The notes under the pieces were generated by a model. The model did no database searches. It saw only the letters and a program-made list of their open reading frames with translations, and was not told where the DNA came from. Both the position numbers and the translations under genes were made by a program. Below, piece by piece: positions 37,063-46,300 of a stretch of DNA of 64,000 nucleotides; positions within the stretch are counted from its first letter, which is position 1, and each line of letters begins with the position of its first letter. Source of the stretch: Bradyrhizobium diazoefficiens (GTDB taxonomy: Bacteria > Pseudomonadota > Alphaproteobacteria > Rhizobiales > Xanthobacteraceae); contig NZ_CP067041.1 of the NCBI RefSeq assembly GCF_016599855.1, positions 1,550,001-1,614,000 on the forward strand, read 5' to 3'.

Positions 37063-37508
37063 AGTCCTGGAAGGTTCACGTTGAGCCACCGGCGCCACCT
37101 TAGAAGTTCTCCGGATACGGACCTGTGTCGGTCCTCAATATCCTCTCGCCTCGCGCAAGCGCGCACATGATCTCAACACGAGGCGGTCTATTGGACGTAT
37201 GGGCGGCGTCTTCCCGTCGCCGATCTCGGATACCGTCGTCGAGGGGGCATGCAACAATATCACCGCCGATTCCGTCGGCATTTCCGCAGCCAGTGACGCG
37301 GTGTGCGGCCCGGTACGATCTAACGTCTGCTCGCGAATGCGATAACGTACGGCTGATCAGGCGTCAGGTCTGGCGGGCGGAGGCTTTGTGGAGCTTAGGT
37401 CTCAAGCCGGTTGAACTCGCGCTGTGGCAGTTCCGGCGTGGTGGACGATGTCGGGCTCTCAGCGCCGATTTCACTGATATTAGGTTGTCGCCAGATTCCG
37501 TCTTGGCT
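37063..37508. other. about 450 bp between divergent nopX and nopA promoters
   Basis: No gene recognised. It separates two divergent tts boxes. Confidence 0.4.
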
Positions 37509-37537
37509 CGTCAGCTTCTCGACAGCTACCCCCACTA
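37509..37537 (+). promoter_or_regulatory. tts box upstream of nopA
   Basis: CGTCAGCTTCTCGACAGCTA followed by CCCCCACTA is a near-consensus tts box. It lies 65 bp before the ATG at 37603 and should drive the operon from nopA to the lipoprotein gene at 42304. Confidence 0.92.
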
Positions 37538-37602
37538 GCCTACGCAATGTGGATCGCTAGTCGGCGATGCCATCTTTCTGGAACGGAAGTGAGAGGCACC
37601 AG

Positions 37603-37785
37603 ATGTCGGGCGCAATCGAAAGCGTGGTTCACGCGAAGGAGAGCGATAGTTCGCAATCTGCAGCTCAGCAACAAGAATTGGAAAAAGCTTTTGGTTCGGT
37701 TCTTGGGTCGGTTGCGCTGCAGATGATGGACCGAAACATGGCGAACCTTCACGAAGCCGTGGCTGAAACAGAAGAGGACGCCTGA
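37603..37785 (+). CDS. nopA: NopA-like small T3SS pilus/needle protein
   Basis: The ATG at 37603 (MSGAIESVVHAKES) follows AGAGGCACC and gives 60 residues; an upstream in-frame ATG at 37567 has no ribosome site. The protein is small, helical and without cysteines, ending in LGSVALQMMDRNMANLHEAV, as expected for the main subunit of the extracellular appendage. It is the first gene after a near-perfect tts box. I call it NopA by size and position; the next gene would then be NopC. The two names could be swapped, since I could not compare sequences. Confidence 0.65.
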   Translation: MSGAIESVVHAKESDSSQSAAQQQELEKAFGSVLGSVALQMMDRNMANLHEAVAETEEDA

Positions 37786-37853
37786 CGCCGAATAGTTCGG
37801 CGTCAGGGAGTGTCGCACAGGTAGCGGCAGAGACCAACAGAAGGTGAAACGAA

Positions 37854-38168
37854 ATGACCAAAACAAGTGGTGTGAGCTCTCGTGGTGGTGGTCATGACCT
37901 CGATGAAAGCAAGGTCGACAATAAGTCCGCGAACGACAAGTCCAAGGACGCGGCCAGAGACTCGAGCAATGCTAGCAGGGGGTCTGCGGTGGCATCGGGC
38001 GCTGGGGCTGTGATCGATAAGGTTGGTGGCGCCGCCACTTTCGAGGCGCTCATCGCAGAGTTGAAGGCGGTTAACCAGGAGGCCATGGTTCAGGACATGC
38101 GGTTGCGTTCATTGTCGACCGAGCTCTCGAGCGAGAGGAAGGCGGCCAGCGAGCGTGTCAACGGGTAA
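37854..38168 (+). CDS. nopC: NopC-like small secreted T3SS protein
   Basis: This 104-residue protein is rich in Ser, Asp and Lys in its first half (DESKVDNKSANDKSKDAARD) and has a helical second half (FEALIAELKAVNQEAMVQDM). It has no cysteine and no signal peptide, typical of a substrate exported through the T3SS. Its position directly after the nopA-like gene in the tts-box operon, together with its size, fits NopC, a small rhizobium-specific secreted protein. A ribosome site (AGAAGGTGAAACG) precedes the ATG. Confidence 0.6.
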   Translation: MTKTSGVSSRGGGHDLDESKVDNKSANDKSKDAARDSSNASRGSAVASGAGAVIDKVGGAATFEALIAELKAVNQEAMVQDMRLRSLSTELSSERKAASERVNG

Positions 38169-38173
38169 CACCG

Positions 38174-38204
38174 GAAAAGCGGGGCAGTCCTTGCTCTGCT
38201 TTTC
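38174..38204 (+). terminator. hairpin between nopC and sctD (partial terminator or processing site)
   Basis: GAAAAGC at 38174-38180 pairs with GCTTTTC at 38198-38204, extended inward by GGGCA/TGCTC with one mismatch and a short loop. No T run follows. Between very highly expressed pilus genes and a low-copy basal-body gene, it probably reduces downstream expression rather than stopping it. Confidence 0.5.
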
Positions 38205-38253
38205 TCGTCGTCGGCGGCGATGTGACTAGTGCGGCTTGGGAGTGAGTCGTACG

Positions 38254-39186
38254 GTGATCCCTGCGCCTGCTCCTCTTGGTTGGTGGGGATTGTCCGTGAA
38301 TGAGGCCGCCTCCTTCCAGTTCGAGGTGCTATCGGGATTTTATGCTGGGCTAGGCGGAAAAGCGCCGGTTGGAACGAGTCTTATCGGTAGTGGCTTCGAC
38401 GCAGATATGATCTTCGTCGAGCAAGAGCTCGAACCGCATCACCTTCGTGTCACCCTCGTCGGTAACTCGATCGAGATCGAGGCTCTTGCAGCCATCAGCA
38501 CTGCGGCGGGCGAGGGGGAGGTTGCAGCAGGCGAACGCGTCGTTCACTCCCTTCCCGTGGTCGTCCATGTGGGGGCGATGTCTATTCGCTGGTCGATGCA
38601 GAATGCCGTCCAAGATCGTGCGATCGGCCTATCCCGCGCGTCGATCTCGGCGATGGCCCTGGTGTTGCTCAGCCTTGTCGCGATCGGTGCTCTCTTGCCC
38701 GTGGTCTTCAAGGCCAACGGAGGTGCACCGGGCGCCAATGCGCCGACTGCTGCCGAGCTCGCACCCAAGCTGCGGATGAATCGCCCTAACGATAGGCATG
38801 CCCAAGACGCAGCCGAACTGTTGAAACAAGAACTTGATAAGGCGGGCCTGTTCGATATCAGGGTCGGTCCTGGGCCGGGTTTTGTTAGTGCTGAAGGAAC
38901 CGTCACACCTGCAACAGTTGCGAAGTGGCAGGAGCTCCAGCAATGGTTCGATCGTCGCACAAATGGCGAGCTGACACTCGTAAACGGAGTGCTGGTCAAG
39001 GAGGACAAGCAGCCATCCGCAATCGCCCTCGAAGCCGTTTGGCGTGGAGTCCAGCCCTATCTGCTTATCGGTGGGCAGAAATATTTCGCCGGTGCTCTGT
39101 TGGCCGACGGATGGTCGGTTAGCCGAATTGAGGAGGGGCGTGTGTTGCTAAGCCGGAATGGTCGTTTTGCTGTCATCCCCTATTAG
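38254..39186 (+). CDS. SctD (Y4yQ-type) inner-membrane ring protein
   Basis: About 310 residues with one membrane helix at roughly residues 131-153 (SISAMALVLLSLVAIGALLPVVF). This splits a cytoplasmic FHA-like N terminus from a periplasmic ring-building domain (ELLKQELDKAGLFDIRVG, EGTVTPATVAKW). That layout is the SctD/YscD/PrgH family, named Y4yQ in NGR234. It would form the outer of the two inner-membrane rings with RhcJ. I prefer the GTG at 38254 behind GGGAG; GTG 38242 and TTG 38236 are in frame. It sits in the nopA-to-rhcV operon. Confidence 0.75.
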   Translation: MIPAPAPLGWWGLSVNEAASFQFEVLSGFYAGLGGKAPVGTSLIGSGFDADMIFVEQELEPHHLRVTLVGNSIEIEALAAISTAAGEGEVAAGERVVHSLPVVVHVGAMSIRWSMQNAVQDRAIGLSRASISAMALVLLSLVAIGALLPVVFKANGGAPGANAPTAAELAPKLRMNRPNDRHAQDAAELLKQELDKAGLFDIRVGPGPGFVSAEGTVTPATVAKWQELQQWFDRRTNGELTLVNGVLVKEDKQPSAIALEAVWRGVQPYLLIGGQKYFAGALLADGWSVSRIEEGRVLLSRNGRFAVIPY

Positions 39187-39220
39187 ATGTTCCGAGCATC
39201 GGAAGGAAACTTAGAGCGTG

Positions 39221-39760
39221 ATGTCAAAGCTGTCCCGCCACGATGTCCGGCCTGGCACTGCTTCGCAGAGACTTGATGAGGACCATCACGCACCAGGCGT
39301 CGAGCCAACCATCGACCAACTCAACGAGGTTGAGATCGACGGCCCTCGTGCAAAGGATGAGAACGAGCACGCGTCGGTTCGAAGAGAACTGAACGCGACA
39401 TATTTGCAGCGGGATGCGGCGATCGAAGCCACATCGGAGGCTCAAGATATTGATGCAGTCGCGCGCGTCAGTCTCAACAAGATGCGCCGCCCCATTCATG
39501 AGGTCGACTCGTCCGCAGCTCTGGCCTCGCTCTATGGCCGCGATATTGCGCATGATCTGCTCGCTTTCGTCACACCACGGCTGCGCCAACCAGACCTGCT
39601 GCGGGCAGAGCCGTACGGTAGTCTTCTGGAACGTCTCGCCCTTAAGCTCTCGACCGCGCCTGAGGATTCGATGCCGCGCGAAGGTGCGGTCGTCCTGCAG
39701 CAGGCACTGCAGTGGCTGATCCTTCTCCGCCAGAATCGGAACAGCTTGATCGAAGCCTAG
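39221..39760 (+). CDS. SctX (YscX)-like early T3SS substrate, tentative
   Basis: This soluble protein has 179 residues (ATG at 39221; a GTG just before at 39218 is also possible). Its first half is charged and disordered and its C-terminal half is helical (AALASLYGRDIAHDLLAFV, YGSLLERLALKLSTAPEDS). I do not recognise it by sequence alone. Position suggests a role: it is followed by a TPR gene and then rhcV, the same order as yscX-yscY-yscV, where YscX is exported early and YscY is its TPR chaperone. It ends two bases before the next start, so the pair is coupled. Confidence 0.5.
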   Translation: MSKLSRHDVRPGTASQRLDEDHHAPGVEPTIDQLNEVEIDGPRAKDENEHASVRRELNATYLQRDAAIEATSEAQDIDAVARVSLNKMRRPIHEVDSSAALASLYGRDIAHDLLAFVTPRLRQPDLLRAEPYGSLLERLALKLSTAPEDSMPREGAVVLQQALQWLILLRQNRNSLIEA

Positions 39761-39762
39761 CC

Positions 39763-40206
39763 ATGGTCCATTCCGATGGAGCGCAGCCGACAACAGAGCT
39801 TTCCAAGACCGGTAGCGTCAGGCTGACGTCCGGGCAGGAGCGAGATTTGCTCTGCGCCCTTTCCTATCTCCATCTTGCATGCGGGCAGGGGGCTCAAAGC
39901 GTCGCTCTGTTGCGGCTCATCGTCCGCAACAATTCCCAAGACGTCGATCTACTCCGGATTCTCGCCTACGCCCTCATCTCGGAAGGCCTCGGCGATGAAG
40001 CGCTGCCGATCCTGGATAGACTTGATACAGTTGATGACGCTCCGTCATCGCGCATTCCTTTGACGCTTTTACGTAGCCATGCCTTGCGCCGGGCCGGCCG
40101 CATGGAGGAGGCGCGCGCGGTTTTCCAAAACTACGTTTCGTTGCGTGGCGGCACGGTTCTTGCCAAACAACAATCAGAAGGATTCCATGACCCGCGTCCT
40201 GCGTGA
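39763..40206 (+). CDS. TPR protein, SctY/Y4yS-type T3SS chaperone
   Basis: The ATG at 39763 lies two bases after the previous stop and gives 147 residues. The middle contains two or three TPR-like helical hairpins (ALSYLHLACGQGAQSVALLR, LLRILAYALISEGLGDEAL, LRSHALRRAGRMEEARAVF). Rhizobial T3SS clusters encode a TPR protein, Y4yS, next to rhcV, and it is compared with the YscY chaperone. It overlaps the rhcV start by 20 bp, indicating translational coupling. It probably works with the preceding SctX-like protein at the export gate. Confidence 0.65.
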   Translation: MVHSDGAQPTTELSKTGSVRLTSGQERDLLCALSYLHLACGQGAQSVALLRLIVRNNSQDVDLLRILAYALISEGLGDEALPILDRLDTVDDAPSSRIPLTLLRSHALRRAGRMEEARAVFQNYVSLRGGTVLAKQQSEGFHDPRPA

Positions 40207-42250
40207 CATCATTGTGCGCGCATCGACAAAGTCCGATCTCATGGTCGCGTTGATGCTGCTTCTGACGATCAGCATGATGATCATGCCGATCCCGACCATA
40301 GCAATCGATACGCTAATCGGCTTTAATCTCAGCTTGGCCATACTGCTGCTGATGGTTGCGCTCTATATCAGCACGCCGCTTGAGTTCTCGTCCTTGCCGA
40401 GCGTCATTCTGATTTCGACAATATTCCGTCTGTCGCTCACCATCTCGACAACGCGGCTGATCTTGGCGGAGGGGGATGCCGGCAGCATCATTCACACGTT
40501 CGGTGACTTCGTCATATCGGGAAATATCGTCGTCGGCATTGTCATATTCTTGGTCGTCACCATGGTGCAATTCATCGTGGTCGCCAAGGGCGCTGAACGC
40601 GTGGCGGAGGTGGCGGCGCGCTTCACGCTGGATGCTCTGCCCGGTAAGCAGATGGGGATCGACGCGGAACTGCGCAATGGCCATATCGATCAGAACGAGG
40701 CCCGCAGCCGACGCGCAACATTGGAGAGAGAAAGCCAGCTTTATGGGGCCATGGACGGCGCCATGAAATTCGTGAAGGGCGATGCCATCGCGGGGTTGGT
40801 GGTCATCTGCATCAACATGTTGGGCGGGGCGTCTATTGGCCTCTCCAAGGGCATGTCTTTCGCGGAGGCGCTGCATCAGTATACCCTTCTGACCATAGGC
40901 GATGCGCTTATTTCACAGATTCCCTCGCTCCTGCTGTCGATTACAGCCGGAACGATCATCACGCGCGTCAATGGAGTTGCCAGGCTCAATCTCGGTACCG
41001 ATATCGTAAACCAGCTTACGGCCAATCCTTACGCGTTGCGACTGGCTGCCTGCGTCCTGGTTGTCATGGGGGCCATTCCGGGATTCCCGCTCCCCGTGTT
41101 TTTCGGTTTGGCCGCGGTGTTTGCGGCGGCGAGCTTTGCCGAGAGTGTGGTCCACAAGAAAAGCGCCTCTACCCCGCCGCCCGCTCAGCCTCAGAAGCAA
41201 ACCGTGCCTGCGGAGGCACTTCCAATCGCGTTGTTCCTCGCGCCCGGTCTGACACAGGCGATCGACAAGGACGAATTGCAACAGCACATTGCACGCGTTT
41301 CGGGACTGGTGTCAGCTGATCTGGGCATTGCGATTCCGCGCATCCCCATTGAGATCGACGAGCGCTTGCCAGAATCACAGTTCAGGGTGGATGTCGAGGG
41401 TGTGCCGGTCGATCAGGATCTCATTGATCCAACGCAGCTGGCGCTCAATGACGATTTGGCCAACATCGAACTGAGTGGCATTCCGTTCCGGCATGACCCG
41501 GAGACGGATAACATATGGATCGACAAAAGCAATGCACCGGCTCTCACGGCAGCCGGCATTGGGCACCGCCGTCCCGTTGAGATTCTGGCTTTGCGCGTGC
41601 ATTCGGCTTTGACCCGCTATGCACAGTGCTTGGTCGGTATCCAGGAGACGCGCCAATTGCTGGCCCGAATGGAGGCCGAATATTCCGATCTGGTGAAGGA
41701 GGTCTTACGTACCACCCCCATCCCCAAGGTAGCCGACGTTCTGCGGCGTTTGTTGGAGGAGGGAATTCCGATCCGAAATACCCGGCTGGTCTTGGAAGCA
41801 TTGGCCGAATGGGGTGGACGAGAACAAAACACCGTCTTACTCACGGAACATGTTCGCTCCGGTTTGAAGCGGCAGATCTGCCACCGCTATGCCAACCCTC
41901 ATCGCGTCGTGCCCGTCTTTATCATCGAGCGTCAAACTGAGGAGATCGTGCGCAGCGCGGTGCGCGAGACTGCCAAAGGACCCTACCTGGTGTTGTCTGA
42001 GGAGCAAAGCGAAGCGCTGTTGTCAAAAATGCGTCAGATCAACTCGAACAGAGTGCCGGGTCAGACCCATCCCGTTATCCTGACTTCGATGGATGTCCGA
42101 CGCTTTGTCCGCGGGTTTCTCACCCGCAATGGGATCGAGCTTGCTGTTCTCTCCTATCAGGACCTTGCGACGGACTTCACGATCCATCCCGTTGGATCGA
42201 TCACGCTGACAGTCCACGAAGGACAAGGCTCCGTCGGAGCAAGTTCGTAA
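40187..42250 (+). CDS. rhcV: RhcV (SctV), T3SS export gate protein
   Basis: The start is the ATG at 40187 (MTRVLRDIIVRASTKSD) behind AGAAGGA, giving 687 residues, the normal length for SctV/FlhA. The N-terminal half has about eight membrane helices and the family signature SVILISTIFRLSLTISTTRLIL, followed by the FHIPEP-type loop AERVAEVAARFTLDALPGKQ. The C-terminal half is the cytosolic domain that forms a nonameric ring and docks chaperone-effector pairs. It is the main structural gene of the nopA operon and overlaps the TPR gene upstream. Confidence 0.96.
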   Translation: MTRVLRDIIVRASTKSDLMVALMLLLTISMMIMPIPTIAIDTLIGFNLSLAILLLMVALYISTPLEFSSLPSVILISTIFRLSLTISTTRLILAEGDAGSIIHTFGDFVISGNIVVGIVIFLVVTMVQFIVVAKGAERVAEVAARFTLDALPGKQMGIDAELRNGHIDQNEARSRRATLERESQLYGAMDGAMKFVKGDAIAGLVVICINMLGGASIGLSKGMSFAEALHQYTLLTIGDALISQIPSLLLSITAGTIITRVNGVARLNLGTDIVNQLTANPYALRLAACVLVVMGAIPGFPLPVFFGLAAVFAAASFAESVVHKKSASTPPPAQPQKQTVPAEALPIALFLAPGLTQAIDKDELQQHIARVSGLVSADLGIAIPRIPIEIDERLPESQFRVDVEGVPVDQDLIDPTQLALNDDLANIELSGIPFRHDPETDNIWIDKSNAPALTAAGIGHRRPVEILALRVHSALTRYAQCLVGIQETRQLLARMEAEYSDLVKEVLRTTPIPKVADVLRRLLEEGIPIRNTRLVLEALAEWGGREQNTVLLTEHVRSGLKRQICHRYANPHRVVPVFIIERQTEEIVRSAVRETAKGPYLVLSEEQSEALLSKMRQINSNRVPGQTHPVILTSMDVRRFVRGFLTRNGIELAVLSYQDLATDFTIHPVGSITLTVHEGQGSVGASS

Positions 42251-42303
42251 CATGCTCGCTACAGCCGATTCACCGGCTCAGCGCTCGATCTGAGAAGGAC
42301 CGC

Positions 42304-42525
42304 ATGAAGTCACGTCAGAACATAGTCCCAACGCAGTCGCGTTCATTTTGTCCGCTCTCGTGCTCGGTTCTCCTCGCCATTCTGGGGCTCGGGGGCTGTG
42401 CCAGCTGGGATAGACCTGCTCTCCAAGTGCAGGAGGCGCCCTCGCCAAAATTGCTTGGCGCCAAAGATATCGATCCCGCTATGCGCGAACGTATCGAACG
42501 CGCGATCGGTCGGAATTCTGACTAG
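42304..42525 (+). CDS. small lipoprotein at the end of the nopA-rhcV operon
   Basis: This 73-residue protein has a lipobox (LLAILGLGGCAS) after a basic N terminus, so it should be lipidated at the cysteine near residue 32. The mature part is only about 42 residues and ends in a charged helix (DPAMRERIERAIGRN). It follows rhcV by 53 bp with AGAAGGACCGC before the ATG and precedes a hairpin terminator, so it is likely the last gene of the operon. A lipoprotein encoded with a T3SS could help place the secretin in the outer membrane (pilotin role). That is inference only. Confidence 0.6.
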   Translation: MKSRQNIVPTQSRSFCPLSCSVLLAILGLGGCASWDRPALQVQEAPSPKLLGAKDIDPAMRERIERAIGRNSD

Positions 42526-42591
42526 AGGCTCGGCGCGGCGCGCTGAGGCAGGCAACGCGAATGTCGCTTACTGGAGGTCGTCTCGATCCTA

Positions 42592-42611
42592 AAGCGCCCG
42601 AGGGGGCGCTT
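42592..42611 (+). terminator. hairpin terminator after the nopA-rhcV operon
   Basis: AAGCGCCC (42592-42599), loop GAGG, GGGCGCTT (42604-42611) is a GC-rich stem 67 bp after the lipoprotein stop. The stem ends in TT but a long T run is missing. Confidence 0.6.
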
Positions 42612-43000
42612 GAGGTGCTCGTGAATGTCTTGCCCGTGTCTCCAGGCGACCCACGCGCCGAACACGTAAACTTATCCTCGGGTGATGGGCAAGTGTGAGG
42701 CTCAAGCACAATATCGACAAGCACTCGCGGCAACACAAGCGAACTGGCTGTTGCGTTACAAATTGACTTGTCGGTGAGTCTCGAAAGACAACAGGTGGGC
42801 GCTCGGACTTCGACCCACTTGCCATCAAAGAGGCCGAACGGTTTTGGCGCCATCAGCTACGACAAGGGCCATCATGAATGGGCGACGAGCCGTTGGCCAT
42901 GCCAGGACCTGAACTCGGCGCTGCCGAGCTTTTCGGCTTCTCGAAAGCCGGCGCCTAGCACGATAGTCTCGATGTCTAAGCGGCAATGCCCCGCCGAGTT
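42612..43000. other. about 390 bp without a recognisable gene
   Basis: Open frames on both strands lack signatures. It separates the operon terminator from the tts box of the second SKWP gene. Confidence 0.4.
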
Positions 43001-43029
43001 CGTCAGCTTGTGGTCAGCTCGCCGCGTTA
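43001..43029 (+). promoter_or_regulatory. tts box upstream of the second SKWP effector gene
   Basis: CGTCAGCTTGTGGTCAGCTC followed by GCCGCGTTA fits the tts pattern. It lies 349 bp before the ATG at 43379, an unusually long leader compared with 60-70 bp for nopA, nopB, nopT and the TPS gene. An in-frame ATG at 43205 would shorten this leader. Confidence 0.75.
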
Positions 43030-43378
43030 ACTAACAGGTCCGGCTTACCTAGCTTCATCGCATATCCAAGGGAGCCAGCGAGTAGCATGTGTTCTCGCCA
43101 CACTTGCACAGCTTATACGAGCGATGGATGAGCGGCACGGTCCGTATTGATGCTGTCATCTCGCCAGCCGCATGCCGCCGCACTCAACAGAGCGCCGGGC
43201 CTGAGTGTTCCGATCTCACGAGTCATCCAGAACTCATCGACTGCTCACAGATCACGCGTCGCATTGTCCGGCCGCAAGTGTGGCGTCCGATGCGTCGGTC
43301 TCAGCAGGAACGAGTAGATCGAGTGCGCTCCTGCGAAGATCGGAGCAGCGCAGTGACGCCCGACATTGGAGAGTTTGC

Positions 43379-46300
43379 ATGAGGGGTATCACCGGTCGAG
43401 GAAGGTCGCGGGGAACTAGAGCCGACAATCGCAGAGAGCTCGATGAGCCTCACGCTGAAGCAGGCCGTGGTCCTGAAGAAGGCGGACAATCGTTCGGCTC
43501 TGTGCTTGCGCGAATGCACCCTGGGCCGCACGATTCGGATGCTTCCTCTCCTCCTCTTAATGTCGACGATCGTAGCGCCCAAGGCAGCCATGGTAGGAGC
43601 TCCGACGTCTCGTACAGGCCTCATACTGGCGCACAACATCGGGAAGAAACCTCGTCGCGTTTTGGTGGCGAAGCGTCCCGCAGTGATCAAGCATTCAGAG
43701 GATCGCGAACTGACGCTCTCCCCTCGCACGGGCGATCGATGTCAGGTCGGGAAGCTGGATCAGGAAGGGAGAGTCGAGACGATTGCGCCGCGCAAGCGCG
43801 GTATCCTACAAGTTCCGAACGGCCCTATAGATCTTATCGTGAGGCGCTAGCTCAAGGCGGAGGCTCATCGCATTCTCGGTTGCCCCATGCACTTGCGCCA
43901 GGAGGCTTGCAATCAGACGTGCTCCCGCGACGCCCGCAATCCGCGCGCGACGTCGGATCTAGACCAGGAGGGCAGCACATCCACGATGTCGAGGCGCAAA
44001 GCAGCCATCGTGTAAGCTTTGAACGGCTCCATGGGCGAGATCGTGACGTGCGGCAGCGGGAGCGCGATACGCTGCGTTCTCGTGGTGAATTCCGGCGCTA
44101 TGGCCAGGAGGCCGGACATTCGCAAATAGAACCGATGCCGCCGCACCGGCAATCCGCGCCTGACCTTGATCAAAGACCAGGAAAGCGTCGCCTCGACGAT
44201 GCCGCCACGCAGAGTATTCAGAGTGCGATGTCGGGGCGATCCGAGAGGGCCTCAAATGCACTGAATGCAGCGCTAAGGGACATCGATCGCGCCCGCGACA
44301 TCCGTGAATTCTCAGCTCCATTGGTCAAGCATGCCAAGCAGTTGCGGATGCCGGCCCAGGCGACATTCTTGCAAAAGGCTGCGGCTGATTTCCAGGGTCG
44401 ATTTGTCCCGCGCCTGGAAGAAAATATCCGCTCAGGGAAGTCCTGGAACTACGCCACGGTTTGTAACGAGGTGAGCCGGGAGGCTGGCGGTCAGGAAGGT
44501 GTGAAAGCTTGTAAGGCCCTGGCGGCGCGGGTGTCGCAGCTCGATAACGCGCTCATGAGGGACGCCGAAGGCCGAGCTCTTTCGCTCCTCGCATCGTCCT
44601 TCGGACGGCACCCTCGGGCAGCGGAATGCCGCCATGGAACAATCAGGATCGCCGAATTTTGCTGTGATGAAAGCAGGCTGCTTCAGGAGCTGAACAGCCA
44701 AAGCCTGTCCTTGCTCGTGAATGGTTTCAGCAAATGGCCGGAAGAGGTGGCATGCCGCCAAGCCACACTCAGCGTCGCTGGCGAGGTCGTCAGGCGTCCC
44801 GGCCAGCTCTCCTATACCCCCCTGGGACTAGCGAACCTCGTGAACGGTTTCAGCAAATGGCCGGACCAGGTGGCGACCCGCCAAGCCACGGTTACGATTG
44901 CCGGAGAGGTGTGTCGCCGCGCTCCCCGGTTATCTGACTTTCCGGCGCAGCAGCTGGCGAACCTCGTCAACGGGTTCAGCAAGTGGCCAGAAAGGCCGGA
45001 GTGTCGCAACGCCACCCTCGCGATCGCGGCAGAAATCTGTTGCCGCGCCGCCCGCCACCACGACGTCCGGCTCTCCAATTTTGCTCACCAGGAGCTAGCG
45101 AACCTTTTGAACGGTTTCAGTAAGTGGCCGGAACAGGCGGAGTGTCGGCATGCGGCGACCGCGATCGCTCTCGAGGTCCGTTGCCGCGCCGACCGCGGCG
45201 ATATCCGGCTTTCCCAATTTGCTCAACAGGAGCTGGCGAGTTTAGTGAACGGTTTCAGCAAATGGCTGGAACAGCCGGAGGCCCACCAAGCCACGATCGC
45301 GATCGCCCGTGAGGCGTTTGGCCGTAGTAACGGGGTCGATAGTTTTACTCCGCAGGAGCTGGCAACCTCGGCGAATGGTTTCTGCAAGTGGCCGGAGAAT
45401 GCCTATACGCACCAAGCCATTGTCGCGATCGCCGGTGAGGTCCGTCGCCGCGCGGACCGTCTGTCTGGTTTCGATAGCCAGGCCTTGGCGAACCTGGCGA
45501 ACGGTTTCAGCAAATACCCAGAAGAGGTGGACGCGCGGCAAGCCACAGTTGCGATTGCTGGTGAGATCCTTGGCCGCGCCGACCGTCTCTTTCATTTCAC
45601 TCACCAGCATCTGGCAAACCTTGCGAACGGCTTCAGTAAGTGTCCGGAGGATACGGGCTGTGGCGACGCTATCGTCGTGATAGCGCGTGAGGTCGTTAGC
45701 CGTGCCAACCAGCTCTATCGCTTTACTCACCAGGACCTGTCGACCCTGGTGAACGGGTTTAGCAAATGGCCGGAGGCGACAGACACGCGCCAGGCCATAC
45801 TTGTTATCGCGGCTGAAGTCGTTGGGCGGCCGCTTTTCGAACTTGCTGAGCTGGACCTGAGACATCTGGTGAACGGTTTCAGCAAGTGGCCGGAAGAGAC
45901 GGAAACGGGTCGAGCCGTAGCCGCGATCGCTGGTGAGGTCCGGCGCCGCTCGGGCCGCCTCGGTGATTTCACCAGCCGAGGCTTGGCAAACCTGGTCAAC
46001 GGCTTCAGCAAGTGGCCGGAAGGGGCGGATTGTCGCGAGGCAACGCTCGCGATAGCGAGTGAAGTCCTTCGGCGCCAGCTTTCTGATTTTGCGCCGCAAG
46101 ACCTGGCAAACCTAGTGAACGGTTTCTGCAAGTGGCCGGATGCTGCGCAGACGGGCAAAGCCATAGTCGGTATCGCCGGCGAGCTCCTTCGTCGCGCCGA
46201 TCGCCTCTCTGCTTTTACGAGCCAGGGATTGGCAAACCTGTTGAACGGCTTCAGCAAGTGGGGTGATGAGGCTGCCTGCCGCCAGGTGGTCGTCGACATC

